Shown here: positions 28,683 through 37,459 of the stretch, one piece after another
Layout: each line of letters opens with the position of its first letter
Numbering within the stretch: position 1 is the stretch's first letter
From: an uncultured Candidatus Actinomarina sp.
GTDB lineage: Bacteria; Actinomycetota; Acidimicrobiia; Actinomarinales; Actinomarinaceae
Direction: 5' to 3'
Length of the DNA stretch: 64,000 nt
Assembly: GCA_902580215.1 (NCBI GenBank)
Contig: CACHJT010000004.1
Location: 43,421 to 107,420 of the forward strand
The notes under the pieces: model-generated
What the model was told of the DNA's origin: nothing
Seen by the model: only the letters and a program-made list of their open reading frames with translations
Database searches by the model: none
Position numbers and translations under genes: made by a program

Positions 28683-29632
28683 AGAATCTCTTTTACATCA
28701 TGTGTAGCAACAAAATGATTTTCTTTAACCTCAACCATAGGTTCGTTGTTTGAATTATTTTTAATAATTAAATCTAATTCTGTATAATCAAGTTCGTATC
28801 TTTCTCTTTTATAAGAAGGGTCAGGTATTGGTATAGAGGATATAAGACGTTTTGTATAAGGATGTATAGGATTACTTAATAATTCTTCTGTTGCAGCTAT
28901 TTCAACTATCTTTCCGTTAAACATAACTGCTATTCTATCGCACATATATCTTGCAACAGCTAGATCGTGGGTAATATAAAGATAAGACACTTCTAAATCT
29001 TTAGCGAGATTTAACATTAGATCCATGATAGAAATTCTTATTGAAACATCTAACATTGAAGTAGGTTCGTCACAGACAACAAACTTTGGTTTCATAATTA
29101 AAGTTCTTGCTATCGAAACTCTTTGTCTTTGGCCTCCTGATAGTTCGTGTGGGTATCTAGGCATATAATTTTCAGGAGGTGTTAATCCGACAGTCTTTAA
29201 AATTTCAAATACAGCTTCTTCTCTTTCACTGATATCACCAATATTGTGTATATTAAGTGGTTCTAGAATAATATCTTTTATTGTCCATCTTGGATTTAAT
29301 GATTCATATGGATCTTGAAAAATCATTTGAATATTTCTTCTGAATTTCTTAAGTTCATCACCTTCTAGATTGTCAATACTTTCCATAGAATCATTTTCTT
29401 TATTATAAAATTCAATTGAACCATTTGTCTTGGGATCAAGTAGGCATAATGCTCTTGCAGTTGTTGTTTTACCACACCCGCTTTGTCCTACAAGTCCCAA
29501 GCTAGAACCAAAAGGTATATCAAAACTAATACCATCAACAGCTTTAACAACACTTTTATTTCTAGAAAACAATCCTCCAGAAATTTCAAAATATTTTTCA
29601 AGATTGTTAACAGTTAATAGATTCTTTTTCAT
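28679..29632 (-). CDS. Peptide ABC transporter ATP-binding protein (OppF/DppF-like)
   Basis: A 317-residue ATPase with Walker A 'GLVGQSGCGKTT' near residue 48, Q-loop 'MIFQDPYESLNPRW', signature 'LSGGQRQRVSIART' and Walker B 'VVCDEPTSMLD', then an H-loop in 'YLYITHDLAVARY'. The C-terminal tail lacks the cysteine-rich oligopeptide segment of its partner. It pairs with the ATPase upstream to energise peptide uptake. Last of five transporter genes; it overlaps pgsA. Confidence 0.93.
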   Translation of the reverse strand: MKKNLLTVNNLEKYFEISGGLFSRNKSVVKAVDGISFDIPFGSSLGLVGQSGCGKTTTARALCLLDPKTNGSIEFYNKENDSMESIDNLEGDELKKFRRNIQMIFQDPYESLNPRWTIKDIILEPLNIHNIGDISEREEAVFEILKTVGLTPPENYMPRYPHELSGGQRQRVSIARTLIMKPKFVVCDEPTSMLDVSIRISIMDLMLNLAKDLEVSYLYITHDLAVARYMCDRIAVMFNGKIVEIAATEELLSNPIHPYTKRLISSIPIPDPSYKRERYELDYTELDLIIKNNSNNEPMVEVKENHFVATHDVKEIL

Positions 29633-30603
29633 TATGAATTACTCGCATTACATGCATCTACAAAATAATCAGGAGATATTTCGATTAACTCCATATCAAC
29701 AGTTGGATTACATGTTTCGTTTTTATTTGGACATCTTGGTGCAAATGCACAGCCTGATTGTTTATCAATCAAACTTGGAGGTTCACCTTCAAGTGATTTT
29801 AATTTTACTTTTTCTCCAACCACTGATGGGGTAGATTCTAAAAGTGCTTTGGTATAGGAATGTTTTGGATTTTTAAACACTTCATCAGTTGGGCCAAGCT
29901 CAACAATTCTACCTGCATACATAACTGCCATTTGATCAGTCATTTCAGCTATAACAGCAATATCATGAGAGATATAAATTAAACTCAAACCAAGTAGATC
30001 TTGTACTTTTTTAATTTCATTTAATATTTGATCTTGTATTACAACATCTAATGCAGTTGTAGGTTCATCAGCAATAATTACTTTTGGATCACAAGATAAT
30101 GCTAAAGCAATGATTGCACGTTGCTTCATTCCTCCAGATAGTTCATGTGGGTACCTGTCCATAATTGACTCGTCTAAACCTACCATATTGAATAATTCTG
30201 AAATTTTTTTAGTATTTTCACTTTTTGATTTTTTAGGATAATGTTCTCGAATAGCTTCTCTAATTTGCTCTCCAATTTTTATTACTGGATTCCAAGCATT
30301 CATTGCACCTTGAAATACGATACTTATACCATCCCACCTTACAGTTCTTAGCTCTGATTCTGACATTCCAACAAGTTCAACGCCATCAAGTTTTATACTT
30401 CCACTAGTTATTTTGGCATTATCAGCTTGTAGTTGAAGTAGTGACATAGCTACAGAAGTTTTACCACAACCAGATTCCCCTACTAATCCAAAAGATTGAC
30501 CTTCAAGTACTGTAAAAGATATATCTTTAACAGCATCAACATTACCAGTAAGAGTTTCGTAATGCATATTCAAATTTTCTACTTTTAAAATTTCTTTAGG
30601 CAT
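29632..30603 (-). CDS. Peptide ABC transporter ATP-binding protein (OppD/DppD-like)
   Basis: A 323-residue ATPase: Walker A 'GLVGESGCGKTSVA', signature 'LSGGMKQRAIIALA', Walker B 'VIIADEPTTALD' and H-loop 'SLIYISHDIAV'. The C-terminal oligopeptide-transporter extension has 'GCAFAPRCPNKNETC' and a further Cys in 'FVDACNAS', a cysteine cluster typical of OppD. The first base of its stop overlaps the downstream ATPase start. Adjacent, same-strand permease genes complete the transporter. Confidence 0.94.
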   Translation of the reverse strand: MPKEILKVENLNMHYETLTGNVDAVKDISFTVLEGQSFGLVGESGCGKTSVAMSLLQLQADNAKITSGSIKLDGVELVGMSESELRTVRWDGISIVFQGAMNAWNPVIKIGEQIREAIREHYPKKSKSENTKKISELFNMVGLDESIMDRYPHELSGGMKQRAIIALALSCDPKVIIADEPTTALDVVIQDQILNEIKKVQDLLGLSLIYISHDIAVIAEMTDQMAVMYAGRIVELGPTDEVFKNPKHSYTKALLESTPSVVGEKVKLKSLEGEPPSLIDKQSGCAFAPRCPNKNETCNPTVDMELIEISPDYFVDACNASNS

Positions 30604-30604
30604 A

Positions 30605-31693
30605 TTATCTTTTTCTCAATCTAGGGTTAAATACATCATCTAACCCTCTTCCAACTAAATAAAAACCACCAGCTAGCAATGTAACAGATAGTCCTGCAGG
30701 TAGTATGAGCCACCAATACCTTAATCCGGAAAAAATATAGCCATCTGTTTGCGAAAGATATATCATAAGTCCCCAGCTCATATCGATATTTAATAAACCC
30801 AGAAATGAGAGAACAGATTCTGAAGCAATTGCACCCGTAACACTAAAAACCATAAATAACAAAGCTAAAGGAGCAACGTTTGGAAGAACGTGAGAAAACA
30901 TAATCTTTAACTTTGATCCACCGGTTATGCGAGCAGAATCAACAAAAGGTTTAACTTTTACCTGCAAAGCTTGTGATTTAATTGTTATAACGGAGCCGCC
31001 TAAACCGCCAATTACCCCAAGAACTATAGCAAGATGCCAAACTTTTAATTCTGCAAATGCAGAAATGATAAACAATAGCGGTAAGCTAGGCAACATTAAT
31101 ACTAAATCAGATTGTCTCATGAGGTATGCATCAACTCTGCCACCAAAATATGCTGCAATAGTACCAAGGAGTGTTGAGATGCCAACTCCAAGGGTTGCAC
31201 TGAGTAATCCAAGTAAAAAAGCAACCTGGCTTCCCTCCATAATTTGAGAGAAAACATCTCTTCCAAGAGAATCAGTACCTAGTATATGTTTTGAGGATGG
31301 TGGAGCTGGTTGTAAAAATGCTTCGTATGTATCACCAACCTTCACATCTGGACGTAAAAGAAGTACTCTGATATTGATTTCATCTTTAGCGGGGCAATCT
31401 TGATTTGTTTCATATTTTTCTGTTGGATACTCCTTAGGACATTCAACAACTAGTAAATCTACTTTTTGAGAATCATACCCAACAACCGGGTCATAGACTC
31501 CCCTGCTCCATATTCCTGTTGCAAATAATATTGGTTGCAATATAGCGAGAAATAAAAAGAAAGCGATAATTACGAGACCTGTCATACCAAGTTTGCTTTG
31601 TTTAAACAATAACCAGTTTCTTTTAAAATTTTCTTTTCTTATTTGTTTAGAAACTTCTTTTGGTGATCTATTTTTAAATTCGTTGTTTTCCAT
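30605..31693 (-). CDS. Peptide ABC transporter permease (DppC-like) with an enlarged external loop
   Basis: Integral membrane permease: a first helix at about 38-58 ('LGMTGLVIIAFFLFLAILQP') and the conserved entry to the permease core 'HILGTDSLGRDVFSQI' near 135, then five further helices, with the EAA-loop region 'DSARITGGSKLKIMFSHVLP' near 250. Between the first helix and the core lies an unusually long hydrophilic segment (about 60-133) with two cysteines ('VVECPKEYP', 'NQDCPAKDE'). This insert is not part of ordinary DppC and probably faces outside. 362 residues. Confidence 0.92.
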   Translation of the reverse strand: MENNEFKNRSPKEVSKQIRKENFKRNWLLFKQSKLGMTGLVIIAFFLFLAILQPILFATGIWSRGVYDPVVGYDSQKVDLLVVECPKEYPTEKYETNQDCPAKDEINIRVLLLRPDVKVGDTYEAFLQPAPPSSKHILGTDSLGRDVFSQIMEGSQVAFLLGLLSATLGVGISTLLGTIAAYFGGRVDAYLMRQSDLVLMLPSLPLLFIISAFAELKVWHLAIVLGVIGGLGGSVITIKSQALQVKVKPFVDSARITGGSKLKIMFSHVLPNVAPLALLFMVFSVTGAIASESVLSFLGLLNIDMSWGLMIYLSQTDGYIFSGLRYWWLILPAGLSVTLLAGGFYLVGRGLDDVFNPRLRKR

Positions 31694-31695
31694 AG

Positions 31696-32868
31696 TTAAC
31701 CCTGTGACTTAATTCTTATTCTTGGATCTAAATATGCATATGAAATATCAGCTAAAAAGTGTGCAACTAATGCTAATATTCCTACAAATGAAAATGTAGC
31801 CATTGCAACAGGGATATCTTCTTGTGTTACACTTTGAAGGATTAATTGACCCATTCCTGGCCATGAAAAAATAGTTTCTGTCAAAACTGATCCGTCTATA
31901 ATTGTAATAATTGTAAAAATAAATGAAGTAACTACCGGCAACAATGCAGTTCTTGCAGCATGACGATCTCTAATTCTTTTTTGAGACAAGCCTTTAGCTC
32001 GAGCTGTTAATATATAGTCATCTTTTAATACTTCCATCATCGTTGTTCGGGTTAATAATGCCGTACCAGCAAAAGCAACTATCGTCACAGTAAAAACAGG
32101 TAAAATCATATGATATGCAATATCAGCGGCGTATGTTCTCTGTTCTAGCGCTGAACCTGATCCCCAGTAAAAGTAAGATCCTAACAGCAACAAAACGAAA
32201 GAAACAAGTCTTGCGGTTTTTCTATTAGTTAATGATTCAATATTTCTTGTAAATATAAAAGCTAAAAATTGTATAAATGTGGCTACAACAGTAAATTTAA
32301 TCATAGTAATAAATACAACATCGCTATCAAAAGGAGCGTCGTACCATTTTTCGGGATAAATAAACTTACCAATCGGAAGCCATCCCAATTTGTATCCAAA
32401 GAAATAAAGCATAAGTAATGCAAACCATGGGTAAAAAACTGTATAAGAAAATACCGAAGTTATGGTAATCCAAGTTTCACTTTTAGAGCCACGCCTCCAA
32501 GCGAGAATTTTACCTACTATAAACCCAGTATAAAATGAAACAACATTCACAAGAGCAAATAGCATAAGAGTCCTTGGTAGTCTTTCGGCTATTAAATCGA
32601 TTGGAGTTTTTGGATAATAATTATAGGAGTATCCAAAATCTCCTTTAAAAAAATTAATTATATATAATTGAAGTCGCTCAAATAGTGGTTTATCTAAGCC
32701 ATAAGTTTCTAGTACTCTTTGGTAAGCTTCTTTCGGTAAATCAGGGTTTAATAATAATGATTGAAATGCATTTCCTGGAATAGCATTAAACAATAAATAT
32801 GAAAGAACTAAAAAAAGTAGAAACACGATTATTAATTGATATGTTCTTTTGAGTATATATATTGCCAT
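31696..32868 (-). CDS. Peptide ABC transporter permease (DppB-like) with extra membrane segments
   Basis: Starts with the classic 'MAIYILKRTYQLIIVFLLFL' and has 'ETYGLDKPLFERLQLYIINF', 'GDFGYSYNYYPKTPIDLIAE' and the EAA-loop region 'ILTARAKGLSQKRI' near 285. Between about residues 165 and 245 there is added sequence including two hydrophobic helices ('FIQFLAFIF', 'FVLLLLGSYFYWG'), making 390 residues where about 310-340 is usual. The permease partner also has an insert. The gene lies 59 nt after the binding-protein gene, separated by a strong hairpin. Confidence 0.92.
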   Translation of the reverse strand: MAIYILKRTYQLIIVFLLFLVLSYLLFNAIPGNAFQSLLLNPDLPKEAYQRVLETYGLDKPLFERLQLYIINFFKGDFGYSYNYYPKTPIDLIAERLPRTLMLFALVNVVSFYTGFIVGKILAWRRGSKSETWITITSVFSYTVFYPWFALLMLYFFGYKLGWLPIGKFIYPEKWYDAPFDSDVVFITMIKFTVVATFIQFLAFIFTRNIESLTNRKTARLVSFVLLLLGSYFYWGSGSALEQRTYAADIAYHMILPVFTVTIVAFAGTALLTRTTMMEVLKDDYILTARAKGLSQKRIRDRHAARTALLPVVTSFIFTIITIIDGSVLTETIFSWPGMGQLILQSVTQEDIPVAMATFSFVGILALVAHFLADISYAYLDPRIRIKSQG

Positions 32869-32885
32869 AATCTTAACTAAATATA

Positions 32886-32914
32886 ACAGATGTGGGCATT
32901 ACGCCCACATCTGT
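32886..32914 (-). repeat. Strong intercistronic hairpin between binding-protein and permease genes
   Basis: A 12-bp perfect stem, ACAGATGTGGGC with GCCCACATCTGT, and a 5-nt loop. No T tract follows on the minus strand, so it looks like an mRNA-stabilising or partial-termination element that keeps binding-protein mRNA more abundant than permease mRNA, as in other ABC operons. The function is inferred from position. Confidence 0.7.
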
Positions 32915-32927
32915 AAATATTAACGTT

Positions 32928-34898
32928 TTATTTATTAACTTTAACGTTGCTTGGATAACCAGAACCTGTTCCAGTTAATCCACTAAGCACATCAGTGAAT
33001 GGGAAGGAGACATTATCTCTATATACCTCAAGAATTGGTGTTGTAACCAATACTAAATATGGCATATCATCGAATAATAATGCTTCCATCTTCTTTGATA
33101 TAGCTTGTGCGTCAGATACTTTTTTAGCAGCTTTAAATTCAGCAGCTAAAGCATCAAATTCCGCATTGTTATAACCAGGTGTGTTATAACCACCTTCACA
33201 TGTATCGTTATATGAAGCAAAGAATGCTTCTGGGTGATCTGGGAATGAACCTAGACCCCAACCTAACATGTAAAAGTACCAATCTTTACAATTTTCTGGA
33301 GTAAAGACTTTATCAACAATAACACTGAATCCAGTTGGTCTTGCTACAACATCAAATCCGAGTTGTTGCATCCAATCTGCAATAAATAGTGAGAAAGTTG
33401 ATCTAATTGGGTCATATCCTGGACCTGGTGCATATAGCAACATGTCACTAGGAGGTGTTTCTCCACCTGGACCTTTAAGTCCGGTAGGAGCGATAGCTCT
33501 ATCAGCACCACCTGGGTGTGAGCCCCAATCAGAAGCAGTCCAACCGCCAGCTTGAAGAATTTCGACAGATTTATTCCATCTTTCTTCAGCAGACAAACCG
33601 TCACAGTCAGCCAAAACACCAGTAACAGGTGCTACCCATGCTGTTAAAGCAGCAGGCATTTGACCATCCATATTGATTGCTACACCTTGAAGTACGTTAT
33701 TGATAACGAACTCTTTGTCAACAATACAACCTACAGATTGTCTAAAAGCTTTATCACTACCAGGGAATATTCTCATGTTGAATGCCATGTATCTCATACC
33801 ATTACTGAAGTTTGATACTAGCTCAACACCAGGTTCTCTGGATAGTTGGTCATATAGATTTCTCTTAAGACCCAATGGGTTCAATACGAAATCTACTTCA
33901 CCATTTTGGAATGCTAAATAAGCAGCATCTTGATCACTATAAAGTGTAAATTCTACAGTACCTACAAATGGACCGTTCTCATATGAGAAGCTTTCTCCAG
34001 AAGTATCACCAAATGATACGTCAATAGCTGGAGCTTTTCCATTGTCCCATGAAAATTCTGTACCACCAGGATAGATGGTAGTAGTACCTCCATAGTACAT
34101 TGTATTAGGATCATATGCCCATGTATAGAAAGCACCTTGTTCTAATTTGTCATAAACAAATCCACTAGCAACAGGAGCATTGTCTGCTGGTGCTGCTAAT
34201 AAGGTTTCTCTATCAGTTGCATACTGTCCCCAGTAAGTTTCAGATAATGCTGGTGCTAATGCCGCACCATATTGCCATCCTGACAATCCTGCATCATAGT
34301 TGAAAGTTACTTTGACTGTATAATCATCAACCGCAACAACGTCTACGACACCTTGAACTTCATCGCTACCTACTGGCCATACTGAGTTCCAGCTACCAAT
34401 AAGTGCTAAGTCCTTAACTGTCTTAAATGTCCAAGCCCAGTCGTTTGCCGTAACAGCTGTACCGTCACTCCACTCAAATCCTTCTGTTAAAGGAACGGTG
34501 TATGACCATGTACCATCTCCATTATCAGTTGATGTTTCAACTAATTCTGAGGCACTACTTGTCACTAACTGATAGTTAGGATAAGAAATACCATAAAGAG
34601 ATACTGACTGTCCAGACATTACATAAGCTGTCCATACGTCATTGTTGGTATCAAGATAATTCCAAAAGTTTTGTGATTGTGGATCTGAAAAAATTGCCAT
34701 CTTATAAACACCATCAGGTCCTGATGGAGCTGGCTCTTCAGCAGCAGCTGCTGTAGTTGCTGGTGCTGCAGTAGTTTCAGGTGCTTCTTCAGCAACCTCT
34801 TCTTCTGCAGTGTCGCCTCCGCAGGCAACAACAACTAAAGCAAAAACTGAGAAAAGTAATATAAGACGCCAAGATTTGGATCCTTTGAAATTACTCAA
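32928..34898 (-). CDS. Peptide-type ABC transporter solute-binding lipoprotein (SBP family 5)
   Basis: A 656-residue lipoprotein: signal peptide 'LILLFSVFALVVVACGG' with the lipobox Cys at about residue 26, then an Ala/Glu/Thr/Pro-rich linker (30-58) and the family-5 binding domain ('VTANDWAWTFKTVKDLALIG', 'QNGEVDFVLN', 'YMAFNMRIFPGSDKAFRQSV'). It should be anchored outside the membrane and bind peptides or similar solutes. The TTG start has a good Shine-Dalgarno, AAGGAG (34904-34909), 5-6 nt upstream. A small hairpin (ATCCAC-loop-GTGGAT, 34924-34941) lies in its leader. Start of the transporter operon. Confidence 0.93.
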   Translation of the reverse strand: MSNFKGSKSWRLILLFSVFALVVVACGGDTAEEEVAEEAPETTAAPATTAAAAEEPAPSGPDGVYKMAIFSDPQSQNFWNYLDTNNDVWTAYVMSGQSVSLYGISYPNYQLVTSSASELVETSTDNGDGTWSYTVPLTEGFEWSDGTAVTANDWAWTFKTVKDLALIGSWNSVWPVGSDEVQGVVDVVAVDDYTVKVTFNYDAGLSGWQYGAALAPALSETYWGQYATDRETLLAAPADNAPVASGFVYDKLEQGAFYTWAYDPNTMYYGGTTTIYPGGTEFSWDNGKAPAIDVSFGDTSGESFSYENGPFVGTVEFTLYSDQDAAYLAFQNGEVDFVLNPLGLKRNLYDQLSREPGVELVSNFSNGMRYMAFNMRIFPGSDKAFRQSVGCIVDKEFVINNVLQGVAINMDGQMPAALTAWVAPVTGVLADCDGLSAEERWNKSVEILQAGGWTASDWGSHPGGADRAIAPTGLKGPGGETPPSDMLLYAPGPGYDPIRSTFSLFIADWMQQLGFDVVARPTGFSVIVDKVFTPENCKDWYFYMLGWGLGSFPDHPEAFFASYNDTCEGGYNTPGYNNAEFDALAAEFKAAKKVSDAQAISKKMEALLFDDMPYLVLVTTPILEVYRDNVSFPFTDVLSGLTGTGSGYPSNVKVNK

Positions 34899-34923
34899 TT
34901 TTTCTCCTTTTTGTATACAAAAA

Positions 34924-34941
34924 ATCCACTTAAATGTGGAT
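34924..34941 (-). other. Small hairpin in the leader of the binding-protein gene
   Basis: ATCCAC and GTGGAT with a 6-nt loop, 25 nt before the TTG start, upstream of the Shine-Dalgarno. The gap 34942-35017 is A+T-rich and should hold the promoter, but I could not pick one hexamer pair with confidence. Confidence 0.4.
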
Positions 34942-35017
34942 GTACTAATATTAGAAAATTTATCTGCTAATTCAATGCATAATTGAAATTATTTTATAAT
35001 TTGATTGAATAATATTT

Positions 35018-35110
35018 TTAGCTTATTAGGAAATATAGAGCTTGAAAAATCCTTATTGCAATATAAAAGCCGGCAGCAAAAACTATTAATTTAAACCCAA
35101 AACTATGCAT
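35018..35110 (-). CDS. Possible 30-residue membrane peptide after der
   Basis: An ATG 8 nt inside the end of der (ATGCATAG) opens a 30-codon frame rich in Phe, Ile and Leu: 'MHSFGFKLIVFAAGFYIAIR' then 'IFQALYFLIS'. It would form one hydrophobic helix with a central Arg. The overlap with the der stop resembles the coupled junctions seen elsewhere here, and it fills most of an otherwise empty gap. Against it: no homologue known to me, no ribosome-binding site, and A+T-rich DNA gives hydrophobic frames by chance. Confidence 0.35.
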   Translation of the reverse strand: MHSFGFKLIVFAAGFYIAIRIFQALYFLIS

Positions 35111-36404
35111 TTACCTTGACTTTAAAACATATATTTTTCATATTGAAATTTTGTCTAATATTGTTTTCTATAAACATCTGGTAGTTTTTTGGAATTCTAG
35201 AACTTAAATTGAAGGAAAATTCAGGAGGATAAGATGAATATTGAGTCACATATTTAAGTTTTGCTCTTTTACCTCTAAAAGGATGTGGTGGATTTTTTAG
35301 CCACAATTCTCTAAATTTAATGTTTAACTCTGAAGTGCCAATTCTTGTATGTAATTGATCTTCTAACTCTTTAATGCTCTTACTAATTTGTGTAATATTT
35401 TTTTTGTTTAAAGCAGAAATACGTAATACATTTACCCACTGGTATTGCTTTAACTCATTTTTAATATTATTATTTATTTCTTCCTTTTCATAAGTATCTA
35501 ACTTATCCCATTTATTGAAAACAACTAAAGGAGTTACATTTTGCTCTATTGCTTCTTTTAATATTCTTTTGTCTTCAAAGGAAAGTCCAACTTCACTATC
35601 TATAACAATTAATGCTAATGTTGCATTTTCAAGAGATCTTATAGATACGGTCGATGAGTACATATCAATTTGATTTTTTTGTTTTTTTCTTGGAATCCCA
35701 GCTGTATCAGTAATTTGATATGACACAGTATTTAAATTTATATCTTCGTTAATTTTATCCCTAGTTGTGCCTGGTACATTTGAAACTGTTGATCTGTTAC
35801 TATTTAAAAGAGCATTAAACAAAGTTGATTTTCCAGCATTGGGACGACCAACAATCACTATTGAAGATTTCTTATCATTCTCATTTGAACTTTTCTTCGA
35901 AAGTTTTTTAAGAAGGTTTTCTAATATGTCTAACCCTTTTTTGTGATATGCAGAGATAAATAATTCAGTATTGAATATATATTTGTACATTCTTTTGTCT
36001 AAATTTTCAATTTCAAAGTTTTCTGCCTTATTAAATACTGTTGTAGTTTTATTTTGAAGATTATTATTGTTTATTAATTTAAAAATAGAATCCAAGCCAG
36101 AATAATTTTTTGATTGTACATCTATTAAAAACAAAACATGTTCTGCTTTGTTTATGTATCTTAAAATATTGTCTTGAAATTTAAGGTTAATATCATCTGG
36201 GTCTTCTAAAAAACCAGGTAAATCTGATATTAATAGCTTTTTTTCATCTTCAAACTCTAAAGTTGTAGTTATTTTATCTCTTGTTGTATTCGGTGTAGAA
36301 CCAATAATGGATGTTTTTCTTTTAGATAAAGCATTTACTAATGTTGATTTACCAGCATTAGGTAATCCAAGTATTAAAACCTCTGGGATTTTATTTTTAG
36401 TCAT
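35103..36404 (-). CDS. der: Ribosome biogenesis GTPase Der (EngA)
   Basis: A double-GTPase needed for 50S assembly. Two G domains: the first with 'GLPNAGKSTLVNAL' at about residue 13 and 'DLPGF', the second with 'GRPNAGKSTLFNALL' near 185, 'DTAGIPRKK' and 'NKWDKLD' near 300. A C-terminal KH-like domain with 'NPPHPFRGKRAKLKYVTQ' (about 373-390) binds RNA. 433 residues, typical. The ATG lies 6 nt after a minus-strand -10 (TATATT), so it should be leaderless. Divergent from ispH with only 26 bp between. Confidence 0.95.
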   Translation of the reverse strand: MTKNKIPEVLILGLPNAGKSTLVNALSKRKTSIIGSTPNTTRDKITTTLEFEDEKKLLISDLPGFLEDPDDINLKFQDNILRYINKAEHVLFLIDVQSKNYSGLDSIFKLINNNNLQNKTTTVFNKAENFEIENLDKRMYKYIFNTELFISAYHKKGLDILENLLKKLSKKSSNENDKKSSIVIVGRPNAGKSTLFNALLNSNRSTVSNVPGTTRDKINEDINLNTVSYQITDTAGIPRKKQKNQIDMYSSTVSIRSLENATLALIVIDSEVGLSFEDKRILKEAIEQNVTPLVVFNKWDKLDTYEKEEINNNIKNELKQYQWVNVLRISALNKKNITQISKSIKELEDQLHTRIGTSELNIKFRELWLKNPPHPFRGKRAKLKYVTQYSSYPPEFSFNLSSRIPKNYQMFIENNIRQNFNMKNICFKVKVNA

Positions 36405-36410
36405 ATTATA

Positions 36411-36424
36411 AATATAGCTATTCT
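36411..36424. promoter_or_regulatory. Back-to-back -10 boxes of der (-) and ispH (+)
   Basis: In the 26-bp gap, minus-strand TATATT (36411-36416) ends 6 nt before the der ATG, and plus-strand TATTCT (36419-36424) ends 6 nt before the ispH ATG. The -35 region of each gene would lie inside the other's coding sequence. Confidence 0.5.
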
Positions 36425-36430
36425 ATTTAT

Positions 36431-37459
36431 ATGGTAAACAAACTATATTTAGTTACTCCTAGAGGTTTCTGTGCTGGTGTAGAAATGGCTATAAAGGCTT
36501 TGCACTGGTTATTAAAAATCTATGATGAAACAATATATTGTTATCACGAAATAGTACACAATAAATGGATAGTAAAAGAGTTTGAAAAAAACAATGTAGT
36601 TTTTGTAGAAGACCCTAATGAAATTCCTGAAGGCGCAATTGTTATGTTGTCTGCACATGGAACTGCACCTGAAATTGAACTCCAATTTACTAATATATCT
36701 TCATTAACTATAAATTCTGTATGTCCATTAGTTACAAAGGTTCATCATGAAGCAAAAAAATTTAGTAAAGAAAATACACAAATTATTTATGTGGGTCATA
36801 AAAATCATGATGAAGCAAAAGGTGCAATTGGTGTTTCACCTGAAAACATGCACTTAGTTGAAAGTATTGAGGATGTTAAAGCATTAGAAATTGGAAATGA
36901 TGTTGCTCTACTTGCACAGACTACTTTAGCTTTATCAGAGTGGGAGCCAATTATGAAATATTCTCAAGAAAGATTTAATGGTTTAAAAATGCCTAGAAAG
37001 AGTGACTTATGTTATGCAACTACCAATAGACAAGAAGCGATATTAGAAATACTTCCAGAAGTTAATACAGTTCTTGTAGTGGGATCAGAAAATTCAAGTA
37101 ACACCAAAGCATTAGTTAGTATGGTTAACAATCAAGGTGTTGAAGCCTATCGTGTAGACAACGTTAACGATATTGAAAATCTAAATCTGAACGGTAATAT
37201 TGCGATTACGGCAGGGGCGTCTGCACCAGATCATCTTGTTTACGAAATTATAGATAAAATAAACCCTATTAATCTAGAACAATTTAGATTGAAAGAAGAA
37301 GATGAATATTTTCCACTACCTCAGCAACTGAGATCTAATATTAAAAATATTTCAAATTTTTTGAACATTTTGAATATTTCAGATACTAATCCAAAGTCAG
37401 AATATGGAATTAATAATGATAAGAAATGGACTGCTACTGAAGCTTTAAATTCTCTTTAA
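36431..37459 (+). CDS. ispH: 4-hydroxy-3-methylbut-2-enyl diphosphate reductase
   Basis: Last step of the non-mevalonate isoprenoid pathway, an iron-sulphur enzyme. The three cluster cysteines are in 'TPRGFCAGVEMAI' (near residue 14), 'INSVCPLVTKVH' (near 99) and 'KSDLCYATTNRQ' (near 195). The catalytic Glu region 'LAQTTLALSEW' and substrate motif 'AGASAPDHLV' (near 262) are intact. 342 residues. Probably leaderless. Its end overlaps the convergent cmk gene by 26 nt. ispH is also present in the xseA/xseB region of other actinobacteria, so this neighbourhood is rearranged. Confidence 0.95.
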   Translation: MVNKLYLVTPRGFCAGVEMAIKALHWLLKIYDETIYCYHEIVHNKWIVKEFEKNNVVFVEDPNEIPEGAIVMLSAHGTAPEIELQFTNISSLTINSVCPLVTKVHHEAKKFSKENTQIIYVGHKNHDEAKGAIGVSPENMHLVESIEDVKALEIGNDVALLAQTTLALSEWEPIMKYSQERFNGLKMPRKSDLCYATTNRQEAILEILPEVNTVLVVGSENSSNTKALVSMVNNQGVEAYRVDNVNDIENLNLNGNIAITAGASAPDHLVYEIIDKINPINLEQFRLKEEDEYFPLPQQLRSNIKNISNFLNILNISDTNPKSEYGINNDKKWTATEALNSL

